Below the pieces are notes generated by a model. That model was not told where the DNA came from and did no database searches. It saw only the letters and a program-made list of their open reading frames with translations. The position numbers and the translations under genes were made by a program. This document shows positions 1-5,677 of a DNA stretch of 5,677 nucleotides, piece by piece. This stretch comes from Parvularcula sp963922235 (GTDB taxonomy: Bacteria > Pseudomonadota > Alphaproteobacteria > Caulobacterales > Parvularculaceae): assembly GCA_963922235.1 (NCBI GenBank), contig CAWUIJ010000163.1, positions 1 to 5,677 on the forward strand, given 5' to 3'. The first letter of the stretch is position 1, and the number at the start of each line of letters is the position of its first letter.

Positions 1-1374
1 TCACCCGGCGCTCCTAATCGCATACATCTGAAGGCGGAGGTCTCGCGGTGCTTGGCTCACATGAACAGCGACACCAGCTGAGCGTTCCAGCTCCTGCCAA
101 GCAGGGCTTGTGACATCGACCTCAAAATAAGCGGCTTCATTGTCCGGAGGAAGTTGCCTTGGGATGATCGAAAGCGGCGTGAGCGGAACAGCTGGTACCG
201 CTCCGTGCACTTTCTGTTTGATGGTCTCGACGGCGCTGATTTTGATGAGCTGAGGGAGGTGCTCCATCATCTTTTCGCGTGGTGCTGCGGCGCTCGCAAC
301 AAGAACGAAGCTCGCATTTCCGAAGACTGAACGATCAGTCACCTCGCCCGTAAACAAGTTATCGCCCTGGTGCGCCAAGGCAATCGGCAGAACGCGTCCA
401 AGGTTTCGGCGCGCGAGCGCAGCACGGATCGAGGCTAAAACCGACTCAAATGTCGTCGTAAGATCGCCATGCTCATAAGCATCGAGTTGAGGCCGCTTGA
501 AAGCATCTCCACCCGCCTGCGCACTTCCCGAGAATGTCGCGAGCTCCGAAGCCAAACGATAAAAAGTCTGGTAAAGACGTTCAGGGTGCAGAGCATCGAG
601 CGAACCCAGATGTTCGAGCTCAGCTCCTGCTCCATTGAGCAGCTGCATCAGCAAGAAGTCGCGGACCTCGGAGGCGCCACCCGCCGTTGGTGTTCCAAGC
701 TGGGCAGCCTGCGCTTCGGCGCGCTGTTCAACCATGCCTGTCACTTCTTGAAGGAGACGCATGATGCGATCAGACGCTCCGCAGGTCATCACGGTGGGAA
801 TGAAATCCTCATCGAGGATCAGCTTTCCGCTGGCCTCCCGCTCAATGATCTTGGCTACGGGGATTTTGGACCAGCCTTGAAGGTCCTCCGCGCTGGTTTT
901 CAGTGAGAGGTTAAGCCGACCCACTTCGATAGGAGGACGTTCGGAAGCATCAGATGCCGCACTGACATCGATCATTTCTGTCAGTGTTCCGCGATACCGT
1001 GTGATGGCTTGGTCGTCTTCGGCAGCGAACTCCATGGCACCGGCACGGCGCATCGGAGCTGCAAGATAGACGATGCCGTCGCGAAGATCTTGATCAGGCT
1101 CGATCGGAGTCGGCAGCGGAGCCATAAGGCCCGCTTCATCAGCGGTATCGAAGTCTGTTCCATCAGGAAGAAACCCGGCTGCGCGTTGCAAGGACAAACG
1201 CCCTTGCTCCAGGGCTTCTTTGTTGATCACGCACTTGGTGAGACCCCAGGCATAGGCGGAAGAAGCGTGTAGCGCTCTTTGCAGTAGCGTCTCGGTCCAA
1301 CGGTCCGCTTGCTGCATATGCTGGGGCCGAAGAAACATCCCTTCGGTCCACACAACGCGGTTGTTCGTGGTCAT
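1..1374 (-). CDS. tssK: TssK, T6SS baseplate adaptor protein
   Basis: 457 residues, complete, close to the usual family length of about 440-450. TssK is a cytoplasmic trimer, related to phage receptor-binding proteins, that links the baseplate (TssF/TssG/TssE) to the membrane complex (TssL/TssM). The N-terminus carries the family signature VVWTEGMFLRPQHMQQADRW (residues 7-26). Further matches are PIEVGRLNLSL (148-158), LHPERLYQTFYRLASELATF (262-281), FVLVASAAAPREKMMEHLPQ (356-375), then KISAVETIKQKVHGAVPAVPL and IPRQLPPDNEAAYFEVD (404-420). The chain ends in LRLQMYAIRSAG, typical of the family's C-terminal strand. The start ATG at 1372-1374 has AGGA (1382-1385) seven bases upstream and lies 31 nt after tssJ. 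The stop TGA is at positions 1-3, so the next gene (tssL expected) is just outside. No frameshift or missing block is visible. Confidence 0.97.
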   Translation of the reverse strand: MTTNNRVVWTEGMFLRPQHMQQADRWTETLLQRALHASSAYAWGLTKCVINKEALEQGRLSLQRAAGFLPDGTDFDTADEAGLMAPLPTPIEPDQDLRDGIVYLAAPMRRAGAMEFAAEDDQAITRYRGTLTEMIDVSAASDASERPPIEVGRLNLSLKTSAEDLQGWSKIPVAKIIEREASGKLILDEDFIPTVMTCGASDRIMRLLQEVTGMVEQRAEAQAAQLGTPTAGGASEVRDFLLMQLLNGAGAELEHLGSLDALHPERLYQTFYRLASELATFSGSAQAGGDAFKRPQLDAYEHGDLTTTFESVLASIRAALARRNLGRVLPIALAHQGDNLFTGEVTDRSVFGNASFVLVASAAAPREKMMEHLPQLIKISAVETIKQKVHGAVPAVPLTPLSIIPRQLPPDNEAAYFEVDVTSPAWQELERSAGVAVHVSQAPRDLRLQMYAIRSAG

Positions 1375-1405
1375 ACGCGTGTCCTGATCAAGTTTCGGAC
1401 CCTCT

Positions 1406-1885
1406 TCACTTTTTCATCTGCTCACTGATGGTGCTACCATCAAGGAGAAAGTCTCGGCGCAAACCGCCTATCCGCCGTTTGGCGACAGGGACAGCAAGTC
1501 GCCAAGTCCCGTCGTCGTAATCGCGAAAGCCGACGACAATGCCAATATGCGTAACGTCATTGTCGAGATCGCCTTTGTAAGTGACCTGCTTGGTTGGTTC
1601 GACAAACAGCTTCTCCTCACCGACCAGTGCGGACGACAACGCGGTTTCAGGGTCCTCGATCAGGTCGAAATACCCAGCCGTTTGAAAGTCCTCGATATCG
1701 CTCAACAGGAAGAGCCTGACCTGCACAGGCGCAGGTGTTCCGTTAGAAGCCGGATTAAGCTGTTCCCCGCCTGCAAAATTGACTGTCAGGGTTCGCGGCT
1801 TTTGCGGCACAACAACGGAAGGCGGTTTTGGCGCACATGCCACAAGGACGAAAAGCAACAGACTGAAGCGAAAGACGTTCTTCAT
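1406..1885 (-). CDS. tssJ: TssJ, outer-membrane lipoprotein of the T6SS membrane complex
   Basis: 159 residues from the preferred start. TssJ is anchored in the outer membrane facing the periplasm and binds the C-terminal part of TssM. The N-terminus is a lipoprotein signal peptide: basic residues K2 and R6, a hydrophobic stretch, and the lipobox LVAC with Cys17 as the lipidated residue. Ala, not Asp, follows the Cys, compatible with outer-membrane sorting. The mature part shows family hallmarks: LNPASNGTPAPVQVRLFLL (a variant of the 'LNpd..grpsPv.vriyqL' strand), a Phe/Asp helix containing FDLIEDPETAL, then KLFVEPTKQV and HIGIVVGFRDYDDGTWR. The frame is open further upstream, to an ATG at 1996, but that start would overlap fha by 71 nt and place a signal peptide inside the chain. 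The internal ATG at 1883-1885 has a strong Shine-Dalgarno. It lies between fha and tssK as in many T6SS clusters. Confidence 0.93.
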   Translation of the reverse strand: MKNVFRFSLLLFVLVACAPKPPSVVVPQKPRTLTVNFAGGEQLNPASNGTPAPVQVRLFLLSDIEDFQTAGYFDLIEDPETALSSALVGEEKLFVEPTKQVTYKGDLDNDVTHIGIVVGFRDYDDGTWRLAVPVAKRRIGGLRRDFLLDGSTISEQMKK

Positions 1886-1900
1886 TGTGGACCCCCTTCT
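1886..1900 (-). promoter_or_regulatory. Strong ribosome binding site that fixes the tssJ start
   Basis: Reading on the minus strand, AGAAGGGGG (1892-1900) lies six bases before the ATG at 1883-1885. It is the most purine-rich Shine-Dalgarno stretch among the genes of this window. Together with the lipoprotein signal peptide it decides for the short tssJ start over the upstream in-frame ATG at 1994-1996. Confidence 0.75.
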
Positions 1901-1925
1901 TGAGCCAGCGCACTCAGGCGCGAGG

Positions 1926-3323
1926 TTAATCCTCGTCCTCCTGTGTGACACGATCGTAGGCGCTTCGGAAAGCCTGGAACACAACGCCCCTGCCATTCCC
2001 CTGCATTTCCTCAGTTAGACGCACCAAAACGTCAGCAAGTGTCTCTTCGGAGGCCTGTTTTCCGCCAAAAGGCAGCTTGATTCCGCTGGCTTGATTCGCT
2101 TCAGCTGCCTTCGAGACTTCGCCCAAAAGCGCCTCAAGGGCGGCCCGGGTACCAGCCATAAGGCCAATCTGGTGCTTTTTGATGTCCACGCTGGCGTCGC
2201 GAAACGCGGCCGGCCCATCAAGAAATCCAGCCATTGGCTCTTTGAGCATTTGTTCGGCGGCTTGTTCAGCAGGCAAGAATTTCAGTGGACTGTTGTTTTT
2301 CGCGCCGATCTGCGTGCGGTCGACTTGGTACTCTTCCTTCACCTTGTCTCGGTTCACCAGAAACTGCGCGTAGTTGAGGACGGCCTGGCGATAGATTTCG
2401 CCTGCGCGTTTGAGCACGTCGGCGGGATCCGCATCGGCAAAGGACGACATGGGGAGATTGGCGCCTTCCAAAAAAGGGCTAAGCGAGACGGATCCTTCGA
2501 CAGTCGGTGCTGGTGCAGTTGCAACAGAACCGGTGTCCTCCCCCTCTGAACCGCCGTCTTCTGAACCCCAAAGATCCGTTTTCTTAGCTGGCGGTGAAGC
2601 TGCTGCTGTTCCAAAAGGATCATCTTCGCGGCTTGCAGCGCCGCCTCCATCCCAATCAACGGGAACGTCAGCCGACAGACTTCCTATTGTAGGCTCCCAC
2701 GACACCACTTGGTCGAGGGTGCTACCGCCTGTATCCTGAGGCACGTGGTGGGCTGTTGCCGCTTGGGGCTGGCTGTTGAGGATGTTGTCGATTGCACTGC
2801 CCGTGAAGCCTGGACTTTGTGGAGCCGGAGACGGAGCGGCCGCCCCTGGGAAAGCGTTCGGTGCAGGTTGAGCAGGCGGGACGCTTCCAAAGGGTCCCGG
2901 ATCAGGGGCACTCTGAAAGGCAGGCGAGACAGCTTGGCCGCCGAAAGGATCCGGCGCAGGCCCTGTGGGGGCGGCCGGTTGGTCACTGACAGCTTCGATC
3001 GCCATCACAAACAGCTCACCGAGAGCCACGGACTGACCTGGTGTGACCATCATGGGCTGCTGAGGAGTGAGGCGTTGCCCAGCGACGAGTGTCCCGTTGG
3101 TCGATCCAAGATCACTCACAAAAAGATCCGCACCCCGCGTAAAAAACTCGCAATGGGCACGAGAGATCGACTTATCATCGATTTGCCAATAGCCCTGAGC
3201 GCCCAGCTCCGATGGTGCTGGACGGCGACCAATACGGATCATTGCCCCGGCGAAGGGCCTCTCCTCTACCGGCCGCTGCGAAGGATCATCTGATCTTCGC
3301 AAGACGAGCTTGATCGACGCCAT
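1926..3323 (-). CDS. tagH: T6SS FHA-domain protein (TagH/Fha), scaffold or regulator
   Basis: 465 residues in three parts. The N-terminal FHA domain (about residues 3-110) keeps the phosphothreonine-binding signature: G32-R33, S54-R-A-H57 and the block DLGSTNGT at 71-78. A long Pro/Ala/Gly-rich linker follows (about 113-283, nt 2475-2987) with DPFG at 125 and 235 and an acidic patch near 255. The C-terminal part (about 296-460) matches the conserved helical domain of T6SS FHA proteins: a Tyr/Arg-rich helix, then NNSPLKFLP (343-351), GFLDG, and DIKKHQIGLMAG (380-391). In systems such as that of Pseudomonas aeruginosa, Fha1 is phosphorylated by the kinase PpkA and promotes T6SS assembly; whether this one is phosphorylated is unknown, and no kinase or phosphatase gene is in the window. 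It is probably cytoplasmic, as no signal or membrane segment is seen. The start has a weak GGA four bases upstream and sits 10 nt after hcp. Confidence 0.93.
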   Translation of the reverse strand: MASIKLVLRRSDDPSQRPVEERPFAGAMIRIGRRPAPSELGAQGYWQIDDKSISRAHCEFFTRGADLFVSDLGSTNGTLVAGQRLTPQQPMMVTPGQSVALGELFVMAIEAVSDQPAAPTGPAPDPFGGQAVSPAFQSAPDPGPFGSVPPAQPAPNAFPGAAAPSPAPQSPGFTGSAIDNILNSQPQAATAHHVPQDTGGSTLDQVVSWEPTIGSLSADVPVDWDGGGAASREDDPFGTAAASPPAKKTDLWGSEDGGSEGEDTGSVATAPAPTVEGSVSLSPFLEGANLPMSSFADADPADVLKRAGEIYRQAVLNYAQFLVNRDKVKEEYQVDRTQIGAKNNSPLKFLPAEQAAEQMLKEPMAGFLDGPAAFRDASVDIKKHQIGLMAGTRAALEALLGEVSKAAEANQASGIKLPFGGKQASEETLADVLVRLTEEMQGNGRGVVFQAFRSAYDRVTQEDED

Positions 3324-3333
3324 CTAATCCGCG

Positions 3334-3783
3334 CTAGTAATCAGAGTAATCAGTAACTTCGTCACCGAAGCCGGTGCCGGATGGGAGGTGGGTGATGTCG
3401 ATCTTCTTAAAGAGGCATGTCATCCGTTCGACATAGCGCCCATCTTCAAAATCCAGCTTAATGGACTTAATCACCACCTCTTCGAAGGCGAATTGGTAGA
3501 CGATGGCATCCATCCCGGTCGTCGCGTCGGCCTTGAGGAAGTCGAACTCCACCTTATCGATCGTCATGCCATTGCTGGCATGGGACAATAAAAGCGGCGT
3601 CGCCTGGTCGGCCAGTCTGACCACATCATAGCCAGAATAGATAGCTCCGCCCGAGAGCGTTCCCGTGGATGCCGATGCATCATGGTCGATCCCAAGATTA
3701 ACCGACAACACATCCGCCCATCCCACATGCGCGGTTTCGCCAACGCTGCCTTGCACATCGCCGTGTTTCATGAAAATACTCAT
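3334..3783 (-). CDS. hcp: Hcp (TssD), tube-forming protein of the T6SS
   Basis: 149 residues, slightly shorter than the roughly 160-170 common for Hcp. Hcp hexamers stack into the inner tube that the contracting sheath drives out of the cell, and the protein is secreted without a signal peptide. Recognisable family features are the N-terminal GDVQGSV with a WADVLSVNLGI strand (residues 22-32), the core DVVRLADQATPLLLSHASNG (53-72) that matches the family's kxxDxxSPxLxxAxxxG block, the following strand KVEFDFLKA, and FAFEEVVIKSIKLDF (98-112) corresponding to the 'L.dv.isS' strand pair. The tail is rich in Asp and Tyr (ends DYSDY). The ATG at 3783 is preferred because of the GAAAGG eight bases upstream; Met5 is a possible but less supported start. 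It lies inside the operon, 10 nt before fha, with no terminator between them. Confidence 0.93.
   Translation of the reverse strand: MSIFMKHGDVQGSVGETAHVGWADVLSVNLGIDHDASASTGTLSGGAIYSGYDVVRLADQATPLLLSHASNGMTIDKVEFDFLKADATTGMDAIVYQFAFEEVVIKSIKLDFEDGRYVERMTCLFKKIDITHLPSGTGFGDEVTDYSDY
3780..3783 (-). promoter_or_regulatory. ATGA start/stop overlap coupling the DUF6931-like gene to hcp
   Basis: The hcp ATG (3781-3783) overlaps the upstream TGA (3780-3782) in the four bases ATGA. Unlike the vgrG junction, hcp also has its own Shine-Dalgarno-like GAAAGG at 3792-3797, eight bases before the ATG. It can therefore combine coupling with independent initiation, as expected for a protein needed in many copies. 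Confidence 0.7.
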
Positions 3784-4427
3784 GATTTGGACCTTTCGTG
3801 ATCGTCAGCGTAGCGCGCCAATGCTGCTTTGAGAACATCAGCGCCAGAACCGCCCTGCCCAAGATCTCTTCCGAGCTCCGCGCAAGCATCATAGCCTAAA
3901 AACGGGCGCCCCATATCTCCTTCTGCACCTGCGAGCGCCAAAGCACAGACCCCGGCAATTCCGGTCATAGCATCGTCGGGGGGCACAGGATCGCGGTCTG
4001 GAGGCGCGAGAGACGCGCCGCTCCAAAAAGCAGCCATTCCGGCCCATGCGCCGGGGCCATTCATCTCTTCGGCGTCGGCCGCCGCTTGCGCTTGATAACG
4101 CAGAGCGTCGTCTTGGGTGCGCACCCAGTCTTCGGCATAAGCGAGAGCTTTTGACGCAACCACTTCCATACCAGTGATCCGACGCGCCTCCTCCTGACCC
4201 CGCGCCCAGAGGCAGATCAACCAAACGGCTTCTCGTTTCGGCAGCATGAAGAGAAACATCTTCGCCAGATCGTCGAAGGCCTGGGCATTGGTCAGTGCTG
4301 CTACAATCGTGTCGGCACTTGTTGCACGATCGATAGCCCGTAGCGACTCAATGCTCGCCTGCGCATGATCTGCCACCAGCGTCACATAAGGTACACGGAG
4401 CTTTGGGTAGGTCTGCTGCTCTGCCAT
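3780..4427 (-). CDS. T6SS-associated protein of unknown function, DUF6931-like
   Basis: 215 residues, complete, function unknown. It resembles the family I know as DUF6931, which I recall from proteobacterial T6SS loci; this comes from memory of the motifs and was not searched. Two blocks carry the resemblance: LPKREAVWLICLWAR (4200-4244, residues 62-76) and AWAGMAAFWSGASLAPP (3999-4049, residues 127-143). The rest is mostly Ala-rich, helix-favouring sequence, with a Pro/Asp-rich turn after the second block (DRDPVPPDD) and a charged tail. There is no signal peptide, lipobox or clear transmembrane segment, so it is probably cytoplasmic. It overlaps vgrG by 1 nt and hcp by 4 nt, so it should be made together with the spike and tube proteins. 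An assembly factor, adaptor or chaperone for VgrG or Hcp would fit, but this is inference. It shows none of the features I would expect of the known adaptors DUF4123, DUF1795 (EagR) or DUF2169. A toxin is less likely because no immunity gene follows. Confidence 0.85.
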   Translation of the reverse strand: MAEQQTYPKLRVPYVTLVADHAQASIESLRAIDRATSADTIVAALTNAQAFDDLAKMFLFMLPKREAVWLICLWARGQEEARRITGMEVVASKALAYAEDWVRTQDDALRYQAQAAADAEEMNGPGAWAGMAAFWSGASLAPPDRDPVPPDDAMTGIAGVCALALAGAEGDMGRPFLGYDACAELGRDLGQGGSGADVLKAALARYADDHERSKS

Positions 4428-4429
4428 CA
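4427..4429 (-). promoter_or_regulatory. TGATG stop/start overlap coupling vgrG to the DUF6931-like gene
   Basis: The vgrG stop TGA shares its final A with the ATG of the next gene. Just upstream of this ATG I see no purine-rich Shine-Dalgarno stretch (the bases read CATGATCAACTG), so translation of the downstream gene probably depends on ribosomes finishing vgrG. This supports the chosen start at 4427. Confidence 0.7.
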
Positions 4430-5677
4430 GTTGATCATGACGATGCCGCCCTTAAGGGTCAGCATGCCTTTCCCTGACACTTCCGTCATCGCGCCATCGA
4501 TCTTGACCATGCCCGACGCTTTGATGTCGACGGATGCTGTTCCTTTCAACATGATCTTGGTCGCTTTGAGCGTGATTCCCATGGGGTCCAGGATGATCTG
4601 AGAACTGCCAACTTTCAAAGTGATTTTTTGCTTCGCTTCGAGTGTGCTGGTCTTGCCAATGGAGACCTTTTGGTCACCCTTACTGACCGTAAGTTTGTGA
4701 TCACCCGAATCGACCGTGACCACTTCATCGCCCTTGGCCACCGTCGCTTTGCGATCGCCCTTTTCGATCGTGGTCGTCTCGTTTCCGTCCAGGACAGTGA
4801 TCTTGCGATCATTCGTAACCTTGAGCGTATCATCGTAATCGACAACCCGTTCGAAGTCCTTACCGCTATAGAAGTAGACAAGCTCCTTATCCGGCTCATC
4901 GACGAATTTGAGCTCAATGGGCTTGCCCGATTTGTTGGGGCTCGTGATGGATCGCCAACCGGATACAACTTTGTTGTCCGGAAGCTTGTAAGGTGGACGA
5001 TTATCGGCGTTGTAAGCGCATCCCACAACGATCGGCCGATCGGGGTCGCCTTCAATGAAGTCGACCAACACCTCCATTCCAACGCGCGGAATGAACTGTG
5101 CACCGATATTTGGGCCGGCCCACTGCTGGATGCAACGGATCCAACAGCTGGCGGTGTCATCCGGTTTCGCGTCGCGATCCCAGTGGAACTTCACCTTGAT
5201 GCGCATATGCTCATCGGTGTGAACATCCGCACCAGATGGGCCGACGACGACCGCCGTTTGAAGGCCTGGCATCAGTCGCCGGGGCGGCTCCGGTGGTATG
5301 AACGTGCTCGTCGATGGAATGGCGACAAATTGGTTCGTGTAGGCCCGTCTTTTTTTGCCATCGGCCTGGGACTTGTCGGTGCCCTGTAGCAAGTTAGAGA
5401 AATCGTGCTCTGCCTCAATGATGACAGCGTCGGCAGCAGCGAAGCCTTGGGGCGGCTTGTCGAAAGAAATCGTCGCGCCCGGTGCAAAATGAAGATAGGT
5501 GCTCTCACCACTGACGCGATCGGCGGCGACTTCTTCCCCTTCCATCTTAAGCGCGCTCAACGTCATCCCGGCATCACGCTTCAGATGACGGCCGGGATAG
5601 ATGTACCGAGATGAATTCGCGAAAGCGAGGTCCTTGCCCTTCGCTGCACCCTTGGTGAGCAAGTCCTGCGTCGGTGT
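4427..5677 (-). CDS. vgrG: VgrG (TssI) spike protein of the T6SS, N-terminus cut off by window edge
   Basis: VgrG forms the trimeric spike at the tip of the Hcp tube that pierces the target cell. The frame is open to the right edge (five in-frame codons lie beyond the first possible start, a TTG at 5660-5662), so this is a partial gene: 416 residues are visible, while VgrG proteins usually have 600 or more. Visible in order: the end of the gp27-like part with the family motif YIYPGRH (5585-5605); a linker ending in GLQTAVVVGP; the gp5-like OB-fold (about 4988-5251) with FHWDRD, SCWIRC, IPRVGMEVLVDFIEGDPDRPIVVG in pieces and a CAYN end; then a C-terminal beta-rich needle with regular nine-residue repeats. 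It ends in GGIVMIN, the usual end of a plain spike, so no effector domain is fused. The stop TGA (4427-4429) overlaps the next gene's ATG. Family assignment is very safe; the missing N-terminus is not assessed. Confidence 0.97.
   Translation of the reverse strand, partial: TPTQDLLTKGAAKGKDLAFANSSRYIYPGRHLKRDAGMTLSALKMEGEEVAADRVSGESTYLHFAPGATISFDKPPQGFAAADAVIIEAEHDFSNLLQGTDKSQADGKKRRAYTNQFVAIPSTSTFIPPEPPRRLMPGLQTAVVVGPSGADVHTDEHMRIKVKFHWDRDAKPDDTASCWIRCIQQWAGPNIGAQFIPRVGMEVLVDFIEGDPDRPIVVGCAYNADNRPPYKLPDNKVVSGWRSITSPNKSGKPIELKFVDEPDKELVYFYSGKDFERVVDYDDTLKVTNDRKITVLDGNETTTIEKGDRKATVAKGDEVVTVDSGDHKLTVSKGDQKVSIGKTSTLEAKQKITLKVGSSQIILDPMGITLKATKIMLKGTASVDIKASGMVKIDGAMTEVSGKGMLTLKGGIVMIN
4664..4798 (-). 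repeat. Five 27-nt in-frame repeats coding the VgrG needle (xGD nonapeptides)
   Basis: Five consecutive nine-residue units lie end to end: TVLDGNETT, TIEKGDRKA, TVAKGDEVV, TVDSGDHKL and TVSKGDQKV. Each begins with T followed by V or I and has a G at position 5 followed by D or N. The flanking units (LKVTNDRKI before, SIGKTSTLE after) are weaker copies. The spacing is exact with no insertions. In gp5/VgrG spikes such repeats build the intertwined trimeric beta-helix, each unit adding a short strand and a turn; the xGD element is presumably the turn. The DNA copies differ at many positions, so this is a protein-level repeat and not a recent duplication. Confidence 0.85.

Noticed and set aside
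469..906. 145-codon open frame on the plus strand, antisense to tssK
   Set aside because: It is fully contained in conserved tssK sequence and shows no protein-like motif.
1886..1925. The 40-nt gap between fha and tssJ as a promoter or terminator
   Set aside because: No hairpin followed by a T run and no -35/-10 pair can be made out; the gap holds only the tssJ ribosome binding site.
1886..1996. Upstream extension of tssJ by 37 residues to an ATG at 1994-1996
   Set aside because: It would overlap the end of fha by 71 nt and put the lipoprotein signal peptide inside the chain; the internal ATG at 1885 has a much better Shine-Dalgarno.
2610..2951. DPFG motifs as eukaryotic-type adaptor-binding motifs suggesting a host-directed function
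   Set aside because: The FHA protein is predicted to stay in the bacterial cytoplasm, and such short motifs arise easily in low-complexity linkers.
2709..3293. 194-codon open frame on the plus strand, antisense to the FHA gene
   Set aside because: Its composition is the mirror of the Pro/Ala-rich linker and FHA domain (Arg- and Cys-rich), and no family or ribosome binding site is seen.
4628..5389. 253-codon open frame on the plus strand, antisense to vgrG
   Set aside because: It lies wholly inside a clearly conserved VgrG coding region, has no recognisable domain, and long antisense frames are common opposite GC-rich genes.
5660..5662. TTG at 5660-5662 as the true start of the VgrG gene
   Set aside because: The frame stays open to the window edge and the visible protein begins in the middle of the gp27-like part, so the gene starts outside the window.

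Overview
The window is part of a type VI secretion system (T6SS) operon, read entirely on the minus strand. From upstream to downstream the order is: vgrG (tssI; 5' end cut off by the right window edge), a conserved T6SS-linked gene of unknown function (DUF6931-like), hcp (tssD), an FHA-domain scaffold/regulator gene (tagH/fha), tssJ (outer-membrane lipoprotein) and tssK (baseplate adaptor). The tssK stop codon is the last three bases of the minus strand in this window (positions 1-3). No RNA gene, insertion sequence, CRISPR array or integration site was seen.

The genes are packed as one transcription unit. vgrG and the DUF6931-like gene overlap as TGATG, and the DUF6931-like gene and hcp overlap as ATGA. 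The hcp-to-fha gap is 10 nt, fha-to-tssJ is 40 nt once the correct tssJ start is chosen, and tssJ-to-tssK is 31 nt. No gap is large enough for an obvious promoter or terminator, so the promoter should lie to the right of the window. The fha-tssJ-tssK order normally continues into tssL and tssM, which I would expect to the left of position 1.

Functionally the set covers the secreted puncturing parts (VgrG spike, Hcp tube), part of the membrane anchor (TssJ), the protein that joins baseplate to membrane complex (TssK), and a phosphothreonine-type signalling/assembly protein (FHA). The least understood member is the DUF6931-like protein, placed between the spike and tube genes and translationally tied to both; it is the best candidate here for an undescribed role.

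Organism: a Gram-negative proteobacterium is certain from the T6SS. The moderately high GC (judged by eye), the protein style and the presence of the DUF6931-like gene suggest an alphaproteobacterium. This is an inference and I cannot name a genus.
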